From positions 1,605,870-1,669,869 of the forward strand of contig WNKI01000001.1 in assembly GCA_015350385.1 (NCBI GenBank): DNA of 64,000 nucleotides, given 5' to 3'. The translations under genes were made by a program, and so were the position numbers. This document shows positions 59,533 to 64,000 of the stretch, one piece after another. The stretch's first letter is position 1. Every line of letters begins with the position of its first letter. Below the pieces are notes generated by a model. That model was not told the DNA's origin and ran no database searches. It saw only the letters and a program-made list of their open reading frames with translations. Source of the stretch: Aculops lycopersici (taxonomy: Eukaryota; Arthropoda; Arachnida; Trombidiformes; Eriophyidae).

Positions 59533-61842
59533 TCAAGTATCAACTTCAAAAAGAACTCTATGGTTGGCAATACAGTATTCTAACGCCTTTTGTGCCATTA
59601 GAATCGATTGTTGATCCTGTTCTGTTGCACATAACGAGGGTGTCAGACAAATGGCCAAATTTTGAGATGTCATTTGATTGATATCGCTTCTTGAGGATAT
59701 CTTAGCAAAGAAGCCCAATGTCCTAAGTAACAAGGCCCTCTGAGTAGACCTTATCATGGAATTAATCTTCTTTTTCAGGTAGGGATCGACATGATTTCCT
59801 CTCTGAGGTGACTGCGCAACATAGCCCTCGGATACTGTGGATTGTGAAGGGCTCTCACCTTGACTAGAAATCCTTTGTTTGCAGCCCTGGCGAGACACAG
59901 AACCGCTCAGGTGGCTTGAGATCAATTTTATGAATTCTTTCGTTAAAAGAGGGTCAGGTCTTAGTTCACGAAACCACATCTTGACTAGATCCGCTATGTC
60001 GTAAATAGAAAATTCGTTATTTTGATTGAGTTCCTCAAACTTAATTTCCTGGTTACCCTCTATTCTCTGACGTAGATTGAGTATTCTAGATTTCACGCCT
60101 GATTTCCTAAATATCCCCACCGATTCAATTCCAAACATCAATAGGTGGTCAACAGCGGAATCGATCGCCGGAGGTAGAACGTAACCAAATCTTAGAAATT
60201 GTTCCAACGATTTCTTATCACAACCAAATAGCGGAATGATAGTCAATGATCGCCTGGTGCTACTACCTGATTCACAAGCTAACGATATAGCTCGATTAAG
60301 ATTTGGCGAGTGGCTGGAGCTTGCAATTTTTAGTCGAGGTTTGAGGGTTTCCTCGTCACAAACTGAGAGAGATCTACCTTGTTGTTGCTTGAGCTTAAGA
60401 TCATTGTCATCGTCACAATCTGAGAGGTGGACTGGATCTGGCGAGTTGTTTGTGTTTCGGTCAGTTGAGGTCTCAACACCATGTGGCTTAGATTGCTTTC
60501 CACCAACAGTCTCAGGTGGTTTTTTGTATGGATTCGACGTAAAAAGGAAAACTTGATCTGTCATAGTGTTGGTACCCAGTGAGGCTCTTCGCGCCTTGTC
60601 CACTTCAGTCACCTGTGTCTTGTTGACCTTACTGTTATTGTTATTTACTAAATTTGTAGACCTAATAGGTGATGACAAAAGTCGTTTTGTGATTGCATCA
60701 CATTCGCTCAAGCGATTCAATGGGGTGCTTATGTTGAAAGTTGAGGTTGAAGTGTCAGCAGATGGTAATTTTGTTCTGCTATTGTAATAGTGTTCTATAT
60801 AATGTCGTCTGTTAGAATGTTCCTTCTCACAGTCTTGTGTCAAACAATCACATAAATTTGGCCGACCTATGTTACTAACTAGCCGGCTACCCGAAGCAGA
60901 TTTACTGAAATTAGTTCTCCGATAACTGGATAAAGTTTCCCGCGAATCAAAGCTACCACCCTTATTATTATTTGTATCTGTAGCGGATAAAGACGGTGAT
61001 GGAGTTGGCTTCAATAAGCGTCTTGTGGAGGATGAGGTGGATGTGGATGGACCCTCTAAGCTTGTGGCTGTACTCAAATCTAGGGATGCGCTCTCTATAG
61101 ATGGATTTGCAGGTCGTAAGCTAGAACTGGAGGCACCGAGATTAGGGCTATTTCGATCCATCGTAGATCTTTCGCCAAGATCGCTGCTAGCATGATGCTT
61201 GATTCCAACGAAGCTATCTTTCAATTTTGAAGATAGTCTCTGCATATACGAATGGTTGCTCGTCTTACTACTCCCATGATAATCCCTGCCACTGTGACCT
61301 GGACTATCTCTTGAGTTGGTCGGGTCTCTGGATTTTCCTGCCTTGATGCTCTCAATATCACACTTTTGTTCGTTAGTAGATTCATGTTTTGGCCTCCTAG
61401 GCTCACTGCCCTTTCTCGTGCCGTGAAGACAACACTTGACAGATGCGTGGCAAGTATGTATTCCCTCGGTCAGGGTTCCCTCTTGTAGGGTGGCACTATC
61501 ACTGCTAGTCGTTGAATCGCTACAGGTACTGGAGATGGAACCGGAGCTTGCCGATCCAGAGTAACTACTGCTGGTGCCACCGGTGCTTGGTGAGGTGGAT
61601 TTTTCACTTGAATTGTCAGAGTCCTCCTCAGCAGTTTCAGAGGAATCCTTCTTCAACTGCGACATCTTTATCGCTACGCTTGTTGCCTTAATCCAATTAT
61701 GTATTAAATAATTCGAGAGTGGATCATTGTCTTGCTCCGCTTCGAAATAGGAGCTATCTTTGGGTAGCTTAGCTGGTATCGGAAGATGAAATTGGAGGAC
61801 ATTGGTTATATGCGACCCTATTACTTGATAGTTATCGATCAA
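59533..61842 (-). CDS. RhoGAP of the DLC1/crossveinless-c type, no START domain seen
   Basis: A 3' exon encoding about 770 aa, with no ATG at its start; the exon probably begins near 61845 after ..GAACAAG, so upstream exons are missing. Residues up to about 545 are disordered, Ser-rich linker. A RhoGAP domain follows (about 545-769) and would switch Rho-family GTPases off. It has the arginine finger (Arg579, SVGIFRKSGVKSRILNLRQ), EFSIYDIADLVKMWFRELRPDPLL and NQMTSQNLAICLTPSL. These motifs match DLC1/STARD8/STARD13 closely. Those proteins carry a START lipid domain after RhoGAP, but here the frame stops at VLFEVDT and only about 240 bp separate it from H2A. No good donor lies near the stop. 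An N-terminal SAM domain, if present, is in unseen exons. Confidence 0.85.
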   Translation of the reverse strand: MIDNYQVIGSHITNVLQFHLPIPAKLPKDSSYFEAEQDNDPLSNYLIHNWIKATSVAIKMSQLKKDSSETAEEDSDNSSEKSTSPSTGGTSSSYSGSASSGSISSTCSDSTTSSDSATLQEGTLTEGIHTCHASVKCCLHGTRKGSEPRRPKHESTNEQKCDIESIKAGKSRDPTNSRDSPGHSGRDYHGSSKTSNHSYMQRLSSKLKDSFVGIKHHASSDLGERSTMDRNSPNLGASSSSLRPANPSIESASLDLSTATSLEGPSTSTSSSTRRLLKPTPSPSLSATDTNNNKGGSFDSRETLSSYRRTNFSKSASGSRLVSNIGRPNLCDCLTQDCEKEHSNRRHYIEHYYNSRTKLPSADTSTSTFNISTPLNRLSECDAITKRLLSSPIRSTNLVNNNNSKVNKTQVTEVDKARRASLGTNTMTDQVFLFTSNPYKKPPETVGGKQSKPHGVETSTDRNTNNSPDPVHLSDCDDDNDLKLKQQQGRSLSVCDEETLKPRLKIASSSHSPNLNRAISLACESGSSTRRSLTIIPLFGCDKKSLEQFLRFGYVLPPAIDSAVDHLLMFGIESVGIFRKSGVKSRILNLRQRIEGNQEIKFEELNQNNEFSIYDIADLVKMWFRELRPDPLLTKEFIKLISSHLSGSVSRQGCKQRISSQGESPSQSTVSEGYVAQSPQRGNHVDPYLKKKINSMIRSTQRALLLRTLGFFAKISSRSDINQMTSQNLAICLTPSLCATEQDQQSILMAQKALEYCIANHRVLFEVDT

Positions 61843-62749
61843 ATGCTTGTTCGAAAGAGAGTCAGATCATGGATCCTGAGTCATGTTGAGTGCAACGGGT
61901 TAAGTGAAGGCCGTGTTGTAAATGAAGTGTGTCAAAAGGTTCAATTGAATGTGAATAGATCAAATTAATGATTTGAGTCTTGTTGGTCTGGAAGAGATTC
62001 GATTGAATATGTCTTGGAATAAGGGTGATCATTTTTGTGAATTCGATTTCGATATTTATCCCCAAGTGAACCATGCAATCAACCTGCAGGTATATCTTGG
62101 TTATCTCCTGACATCGCCCTTCTATTCATAAAAGTAGCTGCTTGTATGGCCTTGTAGTGACGGTAGTATTGTTACTTGTTGGTCGTAGCAAGATCAAGTT
62201 ATCGCCTCATAACATCGGCAAAATTTGAGCTTTCACGACGACGAAGACGACGAAAGCAACGAAACCAACAATATCGACGATCATGGCAACAACAAACGAC
62301 AACAACATAAGTTTTGGCCACCACCAAAAAGAGCGTCTAGGCAAGCGGCTAGATGGATAGCCGAGCCGCTAGTCGTGGCGATACTATGGTTCATTCAAGT
62401 GTATGTTGAAGGCGGCTTTGATCGTAGCGTCGTCGGCAGTTGCGCCAATCGTTGTTGCGCGAAGGGAGATTTAGTGGATAGAGTGCAGTACTGTAACGAC
62501 AAATAACAACAATAATGTCCAACCAAACAGTGAGATTACGTTAGCTTCGTTGATATAATATTAGAATGAGTCTGCTCAAAAAGCGACTGGGCGAGAGAGT
62601 TCGAACTGCTCAAGCGAGGGTTGGCTTCCCATTAGGCAAGAGCTCATCTCATTTCCTAGGTCTTGTCGCGCTGAACGTCGTTGTTGCAGGCTCTAGATGT
62701 CTTGTTGATTGGTGCTGCAGTAGTACTGGTAATTGTAGCTACAGCTCAC

Positions 62750-62895
62750 CTCTTATCGCCTTGGAGCCTCTGCCTGCAACGATTCTCGTCTTACATTTGC
62801 GGTTTGTGCAATATTCTGTTCCTTGTTTCTCGATCAGTCTGCTGGAAGTTCTTGATGTCCTCGTCGATCTTTTCAGAACTTCAAAGCTCATTGGA
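62750..62895 (-). other. Possible minus-strand coding exon
   Basis: On the minus strand a long pyrimidine tract (62905-62945) leads to TCTCAAG, then 146 bp open in one frame (PMSFEVLKRSTRTSRTSSRL..., Ser/Arg/Lys-rich), then AGAG followed by the donor GTGAGC. It could be a 5' exon of the RhoGAP gene. The plus strand has a competing exon-like signal over almost the same bases, so confidence is low. Confidence 0.2.
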
Positions 62896-63418
62896 CTTGA
62901 GAGTGAGTGAAAGAGAGAGAGAGAGTTTTGGCCTTAATAAGTTTGGCGCGCAATCTCATCGATGATGAGTTCTCCTTTGATGGGTGAGAAACTAACAATA
63001 ATAATAGTACTTATATAGAATACAAAGGAAAACTTGGAGGCTATTGGTGCTGAAAAATAAGCTTGAATGAGTCTCTTGAGTTTGCTACCTCTCTTTGGAT
63101 TGATCTAGGAGAAAGTATGCAAAATAAGTTCCAACGCTCGGCTTGCGAAAGTGGTTTCATCTTCTTAAATTCAGAGAGAAGTTTTAGTGACTAATCTTTT
63201 TAAAACAGGACAATAAATGGATCGATATTGGGAATGAGACTCGTGCACAATAAAGTGATTTAATATAATGATACCAGAAACTTGTTCAGGTGCAGAGATA
63301 GGTCCATCAATTTGTGGAATGTTTTCTTGTTCTCTGTTTCATTTCTTCACCTCGCATCGCAACAAAACTCTCACATCACATCACAACATTAAAATCTTGC
63401 CACCAACCGAAACACAAG

Positions 63419-63518
63419 GCAACGCAACGCAATGTAACGCAACGCTACGCAACTCAGCTCAACTCAGCTCAATTCAACTCAACACAACACCACACAACAC
63501 AACACAACACGACACAAT
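63419..63518. repeat. 100-bp pentanucleotide array in three blocks
   Basis: Twenty units of period five with consensus NCAAC: seven GCAAC-type units, then six TCAAC-type, then seven ACAAC-type. Single substitutions occur inside the blocks, but the first base changes only at block borders. Confidence 0.9.
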
Positions 63519-64000
63519 ATAATGTACAGCGCAAAACCCAATGGCAAATATCTTCACTCTTCCTTTCGCTCATTGTGTTCTGTGTGCAAGCAAGCGAACC
63601 AAGCCACCGGCTGCAGTAGAAGCAGTAGCGACAAACGAGATGCCCGTTTGTCTGCTCGTTTGTCTCTATCTGACTTGATTTTCATGGTTCGGCTGTATGG
63701 ACAGCTTCGCGCGCTTACAATGGAAGCTGTATGGTAGAATGGCCGCTTCACCCAAACGCAGAGTTCAAGAAACTATCCAACCAGCCGAGCGACTGTCTGT
63801 CTGTGCGTGCGTCACCAAGTCCCGCTTGCTCCCTCTCTACATGCCCATCACCCCGAGTGGGATACTCGAGCAGCTTAAGTAGATTTTGTCCATACGTTAG
63901 AGTGCATTGGGTTACTAACCTACGCATGGTAGGCGTTTGGGGCTCGTGCAAGTCTTACCATTCGTGGTCGCTGGGTGCTAGCTTCAAAGTAGAGGACCAG

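Larger units (their letters stand above)
61846..64000. other. Right-end region, possible 5' exons of the RhoGAP gene
   Basis: No certain gene. Exon-like signals occur near 62.7-62.9 kb on both strands, and a pentanucleotide array lies at 63419-63518. The rest is AT-rich DNA with short frames. Confidence 0.4.

Noticed and set aside
62225..62506. 93-codon plus-strand frame
   Set aside because: The start is TTG, the N-terminus is a GAC/GAA-rich low-complexity run and no domain is visible.
1..64000. tRNA, rRNA, CRISPR or bacterial-type operon signals
   Set aside because: I looked for tRNA B-box words, spaced direct repeats and ribosome-binding sites and saw none; this is eukaryotic nuclear DNA.

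Overview
The window is animal nuclear DNA, most likely from an arthropod. The H2A and H2B proteins match the insect/arachnid type almost residue for residue, and the proteins show animal architecture: HUWE1 with its HECT domain, PGRMC-type cytochrome b5, a DLC-type RhoGAP and C2H2 fingers. Coding exons are very long and introns are few. HUWE1, about 4,270 codons, has a single small coding intron, and GLDC, PGRMC, MRM2 and the histones are uninterrupted. This suggests an intron-poor lineage, perhaps a mite, but I cannot place the species.

Layout. 1-7490: CpG-rich, low-complexity DNA with an assembly gap (1139-1709) and no supportable gene. 7491-20558 (-): complete HUWE1 in two coding exons. 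20559-21454: divergent 5' region shared with PGRMC, holding a 50-bp inverted repeat. 21455-22057 (+): PGRMC-like haem protein. 22339-22797 (-): unrecognised 152-aa protein. 23469-26441 (-): large disordered protein with four C2H2 fingers. 26.4-34.2 kb: long regulatory or intronic DNA rich in the word CAACAGGT and in foldbacks. 34286-34810 (+): orphan retrotransposon Gag ORF. 35481-36296 (+): secreted ten-cysteine orphan. 36532-39120 (-): Ser/Asn-rich protein with a C-terminal coiled coil. 39.1-47.7 kb: gene-poor DNA. 47688-51059 (+): mitochondrial glycine decarboxylase GLDC. 51353-54448 (-): long Ser-rich exon ending at a good splice donor, so GLDC may be nested in that gene's intron. 56512-57297 (+): MRM2, a mitochondrial rRNA 2'-O-methyltransferase. 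57606-57982 (-) and 58914-59291 (+): divergent H2B/H2A pair. 59533-61842 (-): RhoGAP of the DLC/cv-c type. 61.9-64 kb: weak exon signals and a three-block pentanucleotide array.

The genes do not form one pathway. They are a mix of housekeeping genes (ubiquitin ligase, glycine cleavage, mitochondrial rRNA modification, histones) and long, disordered, probably neural or developmental proteins flanked by large noncoding tracts. Most notable are the near-perfect 100-bp foldback between HUWE1 and PGRMC, the H2B frame broken by two neighbouring one-base insertions, the non-canonical histone stem-loop tetraloops, a repeated GGTGTTTGC element in the histone promoter, at least 25 copies of CAACAGGT, and a DLC-type RhoGAP that seems to lack a START domain.
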